Below are positions 57,390-64,000 of a DNA stretch of 64,000 nt, one piece after another. Within the stretch, counting starts at the first letter, position 1, and the number at the start of each line of letters is the position of its first letter. The translations under genes and the position numbers were made by a program. Below the pieces are notes generated by a model. The model did no database searches. It was not told where the DNA came from and saw only the letters and a list, made by a program, of their open reading frames with translations. Source of the DNA: Planctomyces sp. SH-PL14 (GTDB lineage Bacteria; Planctomycetota; Planctomycetia; Planctomycetales; Planctomycetaceae). The stretch lies in contig NZ_CP011270.1 in NCBI RefSeq assembly GCF_001610835.1, forward strand, positions 3,056,001 through 3,120,000, written 5' to 3'.

Positions 57390-57433
57390 GTGCGGACCAC
57401 GACTCCAGCTCAGGTCCCAGAGGATCGGTTGCC

Positions 57434-57928
57434 GTGCGGTTTTCCCTGATCGATCGTATCACCGAGATTGAATCGGGAAAGGCGATCAAGGCGGTCAAAA
57501 ACCTCTCGCTGGCCGAAGAGTACCTCCAGGATCACTTTCCCGGCTTTCCGATCATGCCGGGAGTGCTGATGGTCGAAGCCCTCGTCCAGACGGGGGCCTG
57601 GCTGATGCGGCACACGGAAAACTTTCAATACAGCACCGTCCTCCTGAAGGAAGCCAAGGCGACGAAGTTCAACAACTTCGTCACCCCCGGCAAGGCGCTC
57701 GTGATCGAGTGCGAGATCCACAAGAGGGACGGAAATCTCTATACATTCAAGGCTTCGGGCACAGTCGACGGAAACTCGGCGGTGAGCAGCCGCCTGACGC
57801 TCGAACAGTTCAACCTCGCGGACCGCAATCCGAACCTGAAGAAGTCTGACGAGGATCGAATCCAGAAGATGCGGGAACTGTTCGACGTCCTGTCGACACC
57901 GAGCCCCGCGATCCCGGCGAAGGGCTGA
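57434..57928 (+). CDS. FabZ-type 3-hydroxyacyl-ACP dehydratase (first of two)
   Basis: 164 residues from the GTG at 57434. Hot-dog fold with catalytic His34 in DHFPGFPIMPG and Glu48 in LMVEALVQTGAW. Removes water from 3-hydroxyacyl-ACP in type II fatty acid synthesis. About 20 residues longer than E. coli FabZ because of a C-terminal helical tail (RIQKMRELFDVL). It opens a cluster fabZ-fabG-acp-fabZ and is paralogous to 59712-60203, with catalytic residues at the same positions. Confidence 0.87.
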   Translation: MRFSLIDRITEIESGKAIKAVKNLSLAEEYLQDHFPGFPIMPGVLMVEALVQTGAWLMRHTENFQYSTVLLKEAKATKFNNFVTPGKALVIECEIHKRDGNLYTFKASGTVDGNSAVSSRLTLEQFNLADRNPNLKKSDEDRIQKMRELFDVLSTPSPAIPAKG

Positions 57929-58034
57929 CCTGTTATTCCCGCAGTCGGCGCGGAGTGCGGAGCATCCGCCTCTCGCCCCCCACCCTGCGGCCCGCCCTCT
58001 CCCATCCCCCATTCAAGAACGTCGCAAAGGAACA

Positions 58035-58790
58035 ATGATGAAGCTGGCAGGCCGGATTGCACTCGTCACGGGGGGAAGCCGCGGAATCGGCAAGGCGGTC
58101 GTCGAAGCCCTCGCCAAGGAAGGGGCCAAGGTCGCATTCGTCTACAAGTCGAACACCCAGGCGGCCGAGCAGATCGTCAAGGACCAGGAGCTCAACCAGC
58201 GGGAAGTCCTCGCCATTCAGGGCGACGCATCCAAGAAGGCTGATGCCGAGGCAGCCGTCAAGCAGGTCGTCGATAAGTGGGGCCGGCTGGACATTCTGGT
58301 GAACAACGCCGGCATCATTAAGGACGGCCTGCTGGCGGTGATGGAGCCTGAGAACTGGCAGGCGGTGATCGATAACAACTTGACCAGCGTCTACAACTTC
58401 TGCCAGTCTGCCATGCGACAGATGATGTCCCAGCGGTATGGCCGGATCATCAACATGTCCAGCGTGGCGGCCGAGTACGGCAACCAGGGACAGGTGAACT
58501 ACGCGGCCAGCAAGGGGGGCATCCAGGGGTTGACCCGCTGCCTCGCCACGGAAGTGGGCCGGCGGAACATCACCGTCAACGCGGTGGCCCCCGGGTTCAT
58601 CGAAACCGACATGACGGAAGCCGTCCGAAACCTCGGCGGCGACAAGATCAAGGACATGGTCCCCCTCCGCCGCCTCGGCAAGCCGGATGACATCGCCAAT
58701 GCGGTGACCTTCCTGGCGAGCGACGAGTCGGGGTACATCACCGGCCACGTGTTGACGGTGGACGGCGGGATGACCCTGGGAGGATTTTAA
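58035..58790 (+). CDS. fabG: 3-oxoacyl-ACP reductase
   Basis: 251 residues, full-length SDR. Cofactor motif VTGGSRGIGKA, NNAGI, catalytic Ser in INMSSVAAEYG and YxxxK in NYAASKG, and C-terminal GYITGHVLTVDGGM. AAAGGA lies about 8 nt before ATGATG (M2 at 58038 is also possible). Reduces 3-oxoacyl-ACP with NADPH. 106 bp after the dehydratase gene. Confidence 0.93.
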   Translation: MMKLAGRIALVTGGSRGIGKAVVEALAKEGAKVAFVYKSNTQAAEQIVKDQELNQREVLAIQGDASKKADAEAAVKQVVDKWGRLDILVNNAGIIKDGLLAVMEPENWQAVIDNNLTSVYNFCQSAMRQMMSQRYGRIINMSSVAAEYGNQGQVNYAASKGGIQGLTRCLATEVGRRNITVNAVAPGFIETDMTEAVRNLGGDKIKDMVPLRRLGKPDDIANAVTFLASDESGYITGHVLTVDGGMTLGGF

Positions 58791-58969
58791 GGATTAGGTC
58801 GGGTGGGCCGTTCGGGTTGAGCGTCGGGCGTTGAGAGGCTCGAAGGACTTGGCCCGGAATGGTCGATACCCGATGCAGGTTGAGTGTGAGTTTGAGCCGC
58901 GGTGTTTCCGAGGCTCGGCTCGCAGCGATCAACCTTCAAGTGCAGACAGTTTCGACGGCAAGTCCTTCA

Positions 58970-59100
58970 CTCACCAGGACCAGCCCGTCGCTGACGATGG
59001 GTCCGGTGAGAATAAGGAAAGTCGACAATCCCCTGGCGGGGCAGGCCGGATGCAAATCCGGCCGGATTGGGTTGGACGAGTCGTCCAGAGAACGCCGGGG
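58970..59100 (+). promoter_or_regulatory. candidate structured RNA leader upstream of the acyl carrier protein gene
   Basis: Within the 334-bp gap 58791-59124. A long stem TCACC(A)GGACC / GGTCCGGTGA encloses ~19 nt (58972-59010). Next come CCCC-TGGC-GGGG, a perfect hairpin GGCCGGAT-GCAA-ATCCGGCC (59044-59063) closed by a GNRA tetraloop, and a TGGAC-rich hairpin near 59075-59090. I do not recognise a known riboswitch. No terminator stem is evident. Confidence 0.45.
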
Positions 59101-59124
59101 TGATGGTCACGGGAGAAATGTCCG

Positions 59125-59517
59125 ATGGCGACGAATGAAGAAGTGTTTGAGAAGGTCAAGGAAACCCTCGTCGACGCCCTGGGTGTGGACGATGACGAAG
59201 TTACGCCCCAGGCAACGCTGATCGGCGACCTGGGCGCCGAGTCGATCGACTTTCTCGACATCGTCTTCCGGCTCGAGAAGAACTTCGACATCAAGATTCC
59301 CCGCGGCGAGCTGTTCCCCGAGAACATCGCCGCTGCCGATTCGGGCTTCGTGGCCAACGGCGTCGTGACCGAGGCGGGGCTCGCCGAGCTCAAGGCCCGC
59401 ATGCCGCACGCCGACCTGTCGCAGTTCTCCAAGGATCCCCGCGTGGAGAAGATCTCCGATCTCTTCACCGTGGAGATGATCTGCAAGTTCCTGGCTGCCA
59501 AGATCGCCGCCAAGTAG
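59125..59517 (+). CDS. acyl carrier protein, long form
   Basis: 130 residues against ~80 for standard ACP. VFEKVKETLVDALGVDDDEVTPQATLIGDLGAESIDFLDIVFRLEKNFDI is a normal ACP start with phosphopantetheine Ser40 in GAESID. After FDIKIPRGELFPE there is an insertion of about 45 residues before the final helix (DLFTVEMICKFLAAKI). Flanked by FabG and FabZ genes, so it probably serves this cluster. Own intrinsic terminator follows. Confidence 0.9.
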   Translation: MATNEEVFEKVKETLVDALGVDDDEVTPQATLIGDLGAESIDFLDIVFRLEKNFDIKIPRGELFPENIAAADSGFVANGVVTEAGLAELKARMPHADLSQFSKDPRVEKISDLFTVEMICKFLAAKIAAK

Positions 59518-59536
59518 TCTGCCGTGAGCTTTCGAG

Positions 59537-59567
59537 AACCCGGCGTCCTGGGACGCCGGGTTTTTCG
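59537..59567 (+). terminator. intrinsic terminator of the acp gene
   Basis: AACCCGGCGTCC and GGACGCCGGGTT pair (59537-59562), followed by TTTTTCG-type U-tract, 20 bp after the stop. Confidence 0.92.
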
Positions 59568-59711
59568 TAGCCATCCCGCTGCGTGGGATGAGCCGGCCTT
59601 TCGCGTTCCCAACTCCCTTCGGCGGCCTCGACCGCGTTCCACTGGGACGCCGGTTGGATCGGGTTGCCGACTGACAGCTCTTCTCGAAGTGAGAGGGCTA
59701 CGGACACACCC

Positions 59712-60203
59712 ATGCGCTGGTTCTGGATCGACCGCTTTATCGAGTTCAAGCACGGTGTCTCGGCGAAGGCGGTCAAGAACGTCAGCCTTTCCGAAGAGCA
59801 TCTCCACGACCATTTCCCCGGCTTCCCGGTGATGCCGGGGTCGCTGATGATCGAGGGGATGGCTCAGACCGGCGGGATCCTGCTGGGTCAGACGCACGGC
59901 TTCAAGCACATGGTCATTCTGGCCAAGGTGCCGAAGATGACGTTCCACAGCTGGGCGATGCCCGGCGACCAGCTTGTCTACACGGCGGAGCTGGTGGAGG
60001 CCCGCGAAGAGGGCGGGATGGTGAACGTCAACGCCAAGTGTGGTGACCGGCTGGTGGCGGAGGGGGAGATCGTCTTTGCCCACGTCGATCCGGCTCAGGC
60101 GGGCTCGATGCCGAACCAGAAGAATGTGGTCGAGTTTGCTCTTCAGAGCATTATGGATGTGGGGATGGCGGGGGATGGCAGTGCGGCCCCGGCAGTGAAG
60201 TAG
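59712..60203 (+). CDS. FabZ-type 3-hydroxyacyl-ACP dehydratase (second of two)
   Basis: 163 residues from the ATG at 59712; the frame open to 59664 is less likely. Catalytic His34 in HDHFPGFPVMPG and Glu48 in LMIEGMAQTGGI. Closely related to the first dehydratase but differing in the substrate tunnel region (LLGQTHGFKHMVILAKVPKMTF). Separated from acp by a terminator, so probably transcribed separately. Confidence 0.87.
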   Translation: MRWFWIDRFIEFKHGVSAKAVKNVSLSEEHLHDHFPGFPVMPGSLMIEGMAQTGGILLGQTHGFKHMVILAKVPKMTFHSWAMPGDQLVYTAELVEAREEGGMVNVNAKCGDRLVAEGEIVFAHVDPAQAGSMPNQKNVVEFALQSIMDVGMAGDGSAAPAVK

Positions 60204-60224
60204 GAGAGCTCACTCCAGATAACG

Positions 60225-60254
60225 AAACCGGGACTAACATCCCGGTTTTTCTTT
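60225..60254 (+). terminator. intrinsic terminator of the second fabZ gene
   Basis: AAACCGGGA/TCCCGGTTT stem with CTAACA loop, then TTCTTT, 20 bp after the stop. Confidence 0.9.
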
Positions 60255-60261
60255 GCGCCGG

Positions 60262-60346
60262 CCAGAACCGAGTCTAGGGGGACCTTGGTGAGGGAGGCAG
60301 AAGGCGGAAGGTAGAGGGGCGCAACGCAGGATCATTTGTCCCTGAT
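60262..60346 (+). repeat. left extension of copy 11
   Basis: A degenerate element left end (GAGTCTAGGGGGACCTTGG) joined by GAGGGAGGC to GAAGGCGGAAGGTAGAGG, then GCGCAACGCAGGATCATTTG and copy 11. Same arrangement as the extension of copy 8, but a large part of the internal segment is missing here. Confidence 0.72.
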
Positions 60347-60677
60347 CGGGTCCAGGGGCACCCTGGTCAGGGAGTGCAGAGGGGAGAATCCCCTTTGCCC
60401 GCCGGAGGCTTGGCCTGTCTCGATCTCTCTGAAGGAGCGCGTGTCCAAACGCGGACACCGTGCCGGATGCCCCCTCACCAACCCGCGGGGATTGCAAAGC
60501 GAGTAGTGTCGTGTGAAGGAGTCCTCAACGCCGGTACCACAAAGGGGACATCCGTTGTATCCAACGGTTCCTCATGGAAGCGCCTCCGGCGGCAAGGGGT
60601 TGCCCCCTTGACCCCAGCTGCCGTCGCACGTTGGGTTTGAGCTATGGGAATCCGTCCGGCAAGGACGCGGTTCGAGC
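60347..60677 (+). repeat. intergenic structured repeat, copy 11
   Basis: Forward orientation, ending 5 bp before the stop of the convergent DUF1501 gene. Left inner stem GGGGA-GAA-TCCCC (A-T closing pair); right inner hairpin shortened as in copy 8; central CCGTTG-TATC-CAACGG perfect. Confidence 0.9.
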
Positions 60678-60682
60678 CCCGG

Positions 60683-62110
60683 TCAGGCAATCAGGCCGTC
60701 GACGACCTTCCCATGCACATCCGTCAGGCGGAAGTCCCGCCCGGCAAACCGGTACGTCAGCCGCTCATGATCGAAGCCCAGCAGCTTCAGAATCGTCGCC
60801 TGCATGTCGTGCACATGCACCGGATTCTCCACCGCCTTGAACCCGAACTCGTCCGTCGAACCGTAAACCTGCCCCCCCTTCACGCCGCCCCCCGCAAGGA
60901 ACATCGTGAAGCCGTGGTGGTTGTGGTCCCGGCCATTGATCTTGCCCGCGTTCGAGCCCGGAGTCGGCAGCTCGACAACCGGAGTGCGGCCAAACTCGCC
61001 CCCCCAGACAACGAGCGTCTCATCGAGCATCCCCCGCTGCTTGAGGTCCTTGAGCAGGGCGCCCAGCGGCTTGTCGAGCTGGCCGGCCAGACGGCGGTGG
61101 TTCACCTCCAGATCGTCGTGGTTGTCCCACGGCTGCCCTTCGCCATGCCAGAGCTGCACGAACCGCACCCCCCGCTCGATGAGCCGGCGGGCCATCAGGA
61201 GCTGGCGGCCATGGACCTTGTCGCCGTAAGCCTCCTGGATGTGCTTGGGCTCCTTGGTCACGTCCAGCGCATCGGCCGCCTCGATCTGCATCCGGTACGC
61301 CAGCTCGAACGACTGGATCCGGGCATCAAGAGCGGCGTCGCCCGGCCGGGCTTCCAGGTGCTTCCGGTTCAGCGCCTGCAGGAGATCAAGCTGCCGCCGC
61401 TGCTGCTCGAGCGAGCGGGTCTTGTTCCGGATGTCCGGAACAAGCTTTTCGATCTCCTTGTGCTGGGTATCGATGTAGGTCCCCTGGAAAACGCCGGGGA
61501 GGAACGACGACCGCCAGTTCGCCGACTCCGTGATCGGCATCCCGCCAGGACACATGGCGATAAAGCCCGGCAGGTTCTGGTTCTCCGTCCCCAGGCCGTA
61601 CGTCACCCAGCTCCCCATGCTGGGCCGCGAGAGACGCGCGTCGCCACAGTTCATGAGCATCAGCGACGGCTCGTGGTTCGGCACGTCGGCATGCATCGAG
61701 CGAACGACCGCAATGTCGTCGATCGACTGCGCCGTGTGGGCGAACAGCTCCGAGACCTCGATCCCGCTCTGGCCGTACTTCTGGAACTTGAACGGCGACG
61801 GGAGAGCGGCGCCGGTCTTCCGCTCCGTCTTGAGGTTCTCCACCGGGAGGGTCTTGCCGGCGTACTTGTCGAGCGCGGGCTTGGGGTCGAAGGTGTCGAC
61901 GTGCGACGGGCCGCCGTTGCAGAAGATGTGGATGACATGCTTCGCCTTGGCGAAGAAATGCGGCTGCCGCGGACGCATCGGATTCGACGAGTCGAGCCCC
62001 ATCGGAACGGGAGCAGCGGTGGCCGCGCCAGCCATGTCGGCCAGCAGAGTCGAGAGGCCGAGGGAGGCCATTCCCATGCCGGAGCGGCGGAGGAGTTCAC
62101 GTCGGTTCAT
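60683..62110 (-). CDS. DUF1501 protein, exported
   Basis: 475 residues from the ATG at 62110; the frame open to 62359 is not needed. Twin-arginine-like leader NRRELLRRSGMGMASLGLSTLL. DUF1501 core: KHVIHIFCNGGPSHVDTFDPKP, VVRSMHADVPNHEPSLMLMNCGD, RPSMGSWVTYGLGTENQNLPGF, RRLIERGVRFVQLWH, and VVWGGEFGRTPV. This is the longer subtype with the DHNHHGFTMFLAGGGVKGG ending. Divergent from the dioxygenase gene, 344 bp apart. Confidence 0.93.
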   Translation of the reverse strand: MNRRELLRRSGMGMASLGLSTLLADMAGAATAAPVPMGLDSSNPMRPRQPHFFAKAKHVIHIFCNGGPSHVDTFDPKPALDKYAGKTLPVENLKTERKTGAALPSPFKFQKYGQSGIEVSELFAHTAQSIDDIAVVRSMHADVPNHEPSLMLMNCGDARLSRPSMGSWVTYGLGTENQNLPGFIAMCPGGMPITESANWRSSFLPGVFQGTYIDTQHKEIEKLVPDIRNKTRSLEQQRRQLDLLQALNRKHLEARPGDAALDARIQSFELAYRMQIEAADALDVTKEPKHIQEAYGDKVHGRQLLMARRLIERGVRFVQLWHGEGQPWDNHDDLEVNHRRLAGQLDKPLGALLKDLKQRGMLDETLVVWGGEFGRTPVVELPTPGSNAGKINGRDHNHHGFTMFLAGGGVKGGQVYGSTDEFGFKAVENPVHVHDMQATILKLLGFDHERLTYRFAGRDFRLTDVHGKVVDGLIA

Positions 62111-62454
62111 GGCAGGCAGCGTGTCGAAGGCGGGCGCGAGGACAAGGCGGGAGAGCGGTTTCCCGCGCCGGGGGAGCCAGTTCGATCGAACCGGTCCTCC
62201 TTCATCGGCACGAGGAAAACGCCTGCCTATAGGGTACGCCGCTGGGACGTGGGAAACCATCCTGAAAACCGCCCCGCCGCCGCCGATCCCGTCCGATCGT
62301 CCGGATCGTTCGGGGCGGCCAAAGCTCAATTCCGGGTGAACATGGCCGGGAATCGCCACACGGCGCGGAACTCTCTCCGTTTAGACTGGTTCCACGGACA
62401 GCGGGCCTTATCACCGTGTTCCCTTCGACCCTCCCGTCCTCCGCGAGCGCCGCC
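62111..62454. other. divergent promoter region
   Basis: 344 bp without genes between the DUF1501 and dioxygenase starts. No repeat or palindrome above background was seen; promoters for both genes are presumed to lie here. Confidence 0.4.
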
Positions 62455-63219
62455 ATGTCAGACCGCCTGTTCCTCCCCTCCCGCCGCCTCTTCCTCGGCG
62501 CGATGGGGGCCGCCTTCTTCACCACCCGCGGCCTGTTTGCGGAGGCGCTCCAGACAAGTCCCTGGCTGACCGAAGGGCCGTTCTATCCCGATCACCTGCC
62601 GCTCGACCGCGACAACGACCTCATCGTCCTGGGAGACAGCCTCACGCCCGCGATCGGCGAGATCACGCACCTGAGCGGGCGGGTCCTCAGCAAGGACGGG
62701 TCGCCGATCAAGGACGCGACGGTCGAGATCTGGCAGTGCGACGCCAACGCCGTCTACCTGCACTCCGCCGACAGCTCCAAGAAGAAGGACCAGCAGGACA
62801 AGAACTTCCAGGGGTTCGGAACGTTCACAACGGGTTCGAAAGGGGAGTACCGCTTCCGCACGATCAAGCCGGTCCCCTACCCCGGCCGCCCCTCGCCGCA
62901 CATCCACGTCAAGGTGAAGCAAGGGGACAAGGAGGTCCTCGTCTCACAGATCTTCGTCCGGGGGCACGCCGGGAACGAGAAGGACGGCGTGTTTCGGGGC
63001 GTCCCGGAAGCGGACCGCAAGCTCGTCATGGCGGACTTCACGCCGATCCCGGAATCGAAGACGGGCGAAGTGGCCTGCACGTTCGACCTGGTCCTCGGCC
63101 GGACTCCCGATGAACGGGAAGGACGAGGCCGCCGTCCCGGTCCGCCGCCGGGACCTCCGCCGAGTGAGCGGGGTCCGGAAGGCGACAGGCCGCGCGGACC
63201 GCGTCCGCCTCGGCCGTGA
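62455..63219 (+). CDS. intradiol ring-cleavage dioxygenase family protein
   Basis: 254 residues from the ATG at 62455 (a GTG at 62416 also possible). Leader PSRRLFLGAMGAAFFTTRGLFA suggests export. WLTEGPFYPDHLPLDRDNDL, GRVLSKDGSPIKDATVEIWQCDANAVY and GEYRFRTIKPVPYPGR..PHIHVKV contain the two Tyr and two His iron ligands of protocatechuate 3,4-dioxygenase-type enzymes. The last ~45 residues are Pro/Arg/Gly-rich and not part of the family. Exported intradiol-like proteins are common in planctomycetes; the substrate is unknown. Confidence 0.9.
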   Translation: MSDRLFLPSRRLFLGAMGAAFFTTRGLFAEALQTSPWLTEGPFYPDHLPLDRDNDLIVLGDSLTPAIGEITHLSGRVLSKDGSPIKDATVEIWQCDANAVYLHSADSSKKKDQQDKNFQGFGTFTTGSKGEYRFRTIKPVPYPGRPSPHIHVKVKQGDKEVLVSQIFVRGHAGNEKDGVFRGVPEADRKLVMADFTPIPESKTGEVACTFDLVLGRTPDEREGRGRRPGPPPGPPPSERGPEGDRPRGPRPPRP

Positions 63220-63247
63220 GACCGCGGGGAGGTGAGCGACAGGCCCG

Positions 63248-64000
63248 TCAGCGCTGAAGCGACAGGTCAGCGATCGCGGCTCGATGGTCGGACGTGGAGC
63301 TCTTCCGGGCCCAGACGCGCCGGGCCTCGATGTGCGGACTGACCCACACCTGATCGATCCGGTGCACGGGAAAATCGTTCAGGATCGTGTTTCCCCAACC
63401 GACGCCGGCCTCTCGAAAGCTGTCGCGGGCGACCTTTCGCAGGGCGTCGAGCCCCCGGTCGCCCGCCGGCGCGTTGAAGTCGCCGCAGATCAGGAACCGC
63501 GCATCGGCGGGGGCGGCCTCGAGCGCCGTCAGGAGTTCGTCGATCTCCTGGCGATGAATCGCGCGAATCCGCGAGTGGCTCTCCCAGCAGTCGCCCGACC
63601 AGGGATCGAGGCGGACCGGGACGGGGTGCAGCCGAAGGCTGACGACTTCGATGTCCCCCGCGGCGGGGTGGTCCGCGGCACGATGCCAGGTGGCCCAGAT
63701 CCAGACGCCGCGGGCTGACTGCTGCCGAACCGTGAGGCGGCCCCGCGCCAGGATCGCCGCATCCGGCCCCGCGGCGAGGGACCACTCTTCGGGCCGGCTC
63801 CGGACGAGAGTCTCCAGCTGCGGACGGCCGGGGCATTCCTGCAGGCAGAGCAGATCCGGCTGCCAGGCGAGCGCTTCGTCCACGGCCCGCTCGCTCCCGC
63901 TGCCGCAGTTGAGAGACACGACCCGCAGGTCTCCCGCGACCGCAGTCCGGACTCCGATTCCCTGAAGCCCGAGGCGAGTGAGCGACGCCCCCTCCTCGAC
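63248..64000 (-). CDS. endonuclease/exonuclease/phosphatase-fold hydrolase (5' end outside window)
   Basis: The frame is open to the right edge, so the N-terminus is missing. RVVSLNCGSGSERAVDEAL, PDLLCLQECPG, LICGDFNAPAGD and SDHRAAIADLSL give the EEP motifs with the metal-binding Asn, Glu (QE), Asp-Phe-Asn and terminal Asp-His. Family members act on DNA, phosphoinositides or phospholipids. The visible part is 250 residues; upstream residues probably include membrane helices as in DUF-type EEP proteins. Confidence 0.87.
   Translation of the reverse strand, partial: VEEGASLTRLGLQGIGVRTAVAGDLRVVSLNCGSGSERAVDEALAWQPDLLCLQECPGRPQLETLVRSRPEEWSLAAGPDAAILARGRLTVRQQSARGVWIWATWHRAADHPAAGDIEVVSLRLHPVPVRLDPWSGDCWESHSRIRAIHRQEIDELLTALEAAPADARFLICGDFNAPAGDRGLDALRKVARDSFREAGVGWGNTILNDFPVHRIDQVWVSPHIEARRVWARKSSTSDHRAAIADLSLQR

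Noticed and set aside
59000-59100. RNase P-like AGGAAAGTC in the acp leader
   Set aside because: Only this short string matches; the rest of the RNase P RNA core and expected length are absent.
60640-60680. tRNA-like GGTTCGA at the right end of several repeat copies
   Set aside because: There is a T-loop-like string only; no acceptor, D or anticodon arms can be drawn around it.

Overview
The window is high-GC bacterial chromosome from a member of the Planctomycetota. The lineage call rests on family content. There are two DUF1559 proteins with prepilin leaders ([13 protein letters not shown]), each beside a small carboxypeptidase-regulatory-like lipoprotein. There are also two DUF1501 proteins, a DUF1080-like protein, secreted PQQ-type propellers, a Uma2 protein, a DUF58 protein and a BlaR1/BlaI pair. 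No rRNA, tRNA, prophage, transposase or CRISPR array was seen. Genes are mostly single or in pairs on both strands.

Layout. 1-4.5 kb: two large membrane proteins on the minus strand (YfhO-like, cut by the left edge, and a glycosyltransferase-39-like protein). 4.7-8.6 kb: a small membrane protein, then a GspF/PilC protein and a GspE/PilB ATPase carrying an N-terminal STAS domain. 9-16.6 kb: SMP-30 propeller, class IV aminotransferase, HtrA protease, DUF1501 protein, AraC regulator and a DUF417 (RclC-like) membrane protein. 16.7-21.6 kb: two PQQ-propeller paralogs around a Swt1-type HEPN protein, then a 7Fe ferredoxin. 21.9-26.6 kb: lipoprotein/DUF1559 pair, DUF58, small lipoprotein, csrA. 26.7-35.2 kb: TPR protein, dinB, ppx/gppA-like phosphatase, copper-binding four-helix protein, second lipoprotein/DUF1559 pair. 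35.3-42 kb: PhzF, cardiolipin synthase, P-loop kinase-like protein, Uma2, secreted kelch-like propeller, ClC-CBS channel. 42.1-46.2 kb: M56/BlaR1-like receptor with an unusual C-terminus and its BlaI regulator, with a clear promoter and two dyad operators. 46.2-56 kb: ROK kinase, DUF4173 protein, ABC ATPase, DUF1444, metallo-beta-lactamase hydrolase, DUF1080-like protein, CinA. 56.3-60.2 kb: lipoprotein, then fabZ-fabG-acp-fabZ. 60.7-64 kb: DUF1501 protein, intradiol dioxygenase and an EEP-fold hydrolase cut by the right edge.

The most striking content is not coding. A family of intergenic elements about 315-350 bp long occurs eleven times in 64 kb, in both orientations, never inside a gene and usually within about 30 bp of a stop codon. 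The copies share GC-rich hairpins whose stem bases change in a compensatory way, variable loops, and two arms about 230-250 bp apart that could also pair with each other. This looks like a structured, mobile or formerly mobile, 3'-end-associated element. I do not recognise it as a named family. A second short motif family (CACAGATGAACACAGAT-like) occurs five times.

The ATPase, HEPN protein, M56 receptor and fatty-acid cluster are the coding regions with the most unusual architecture.
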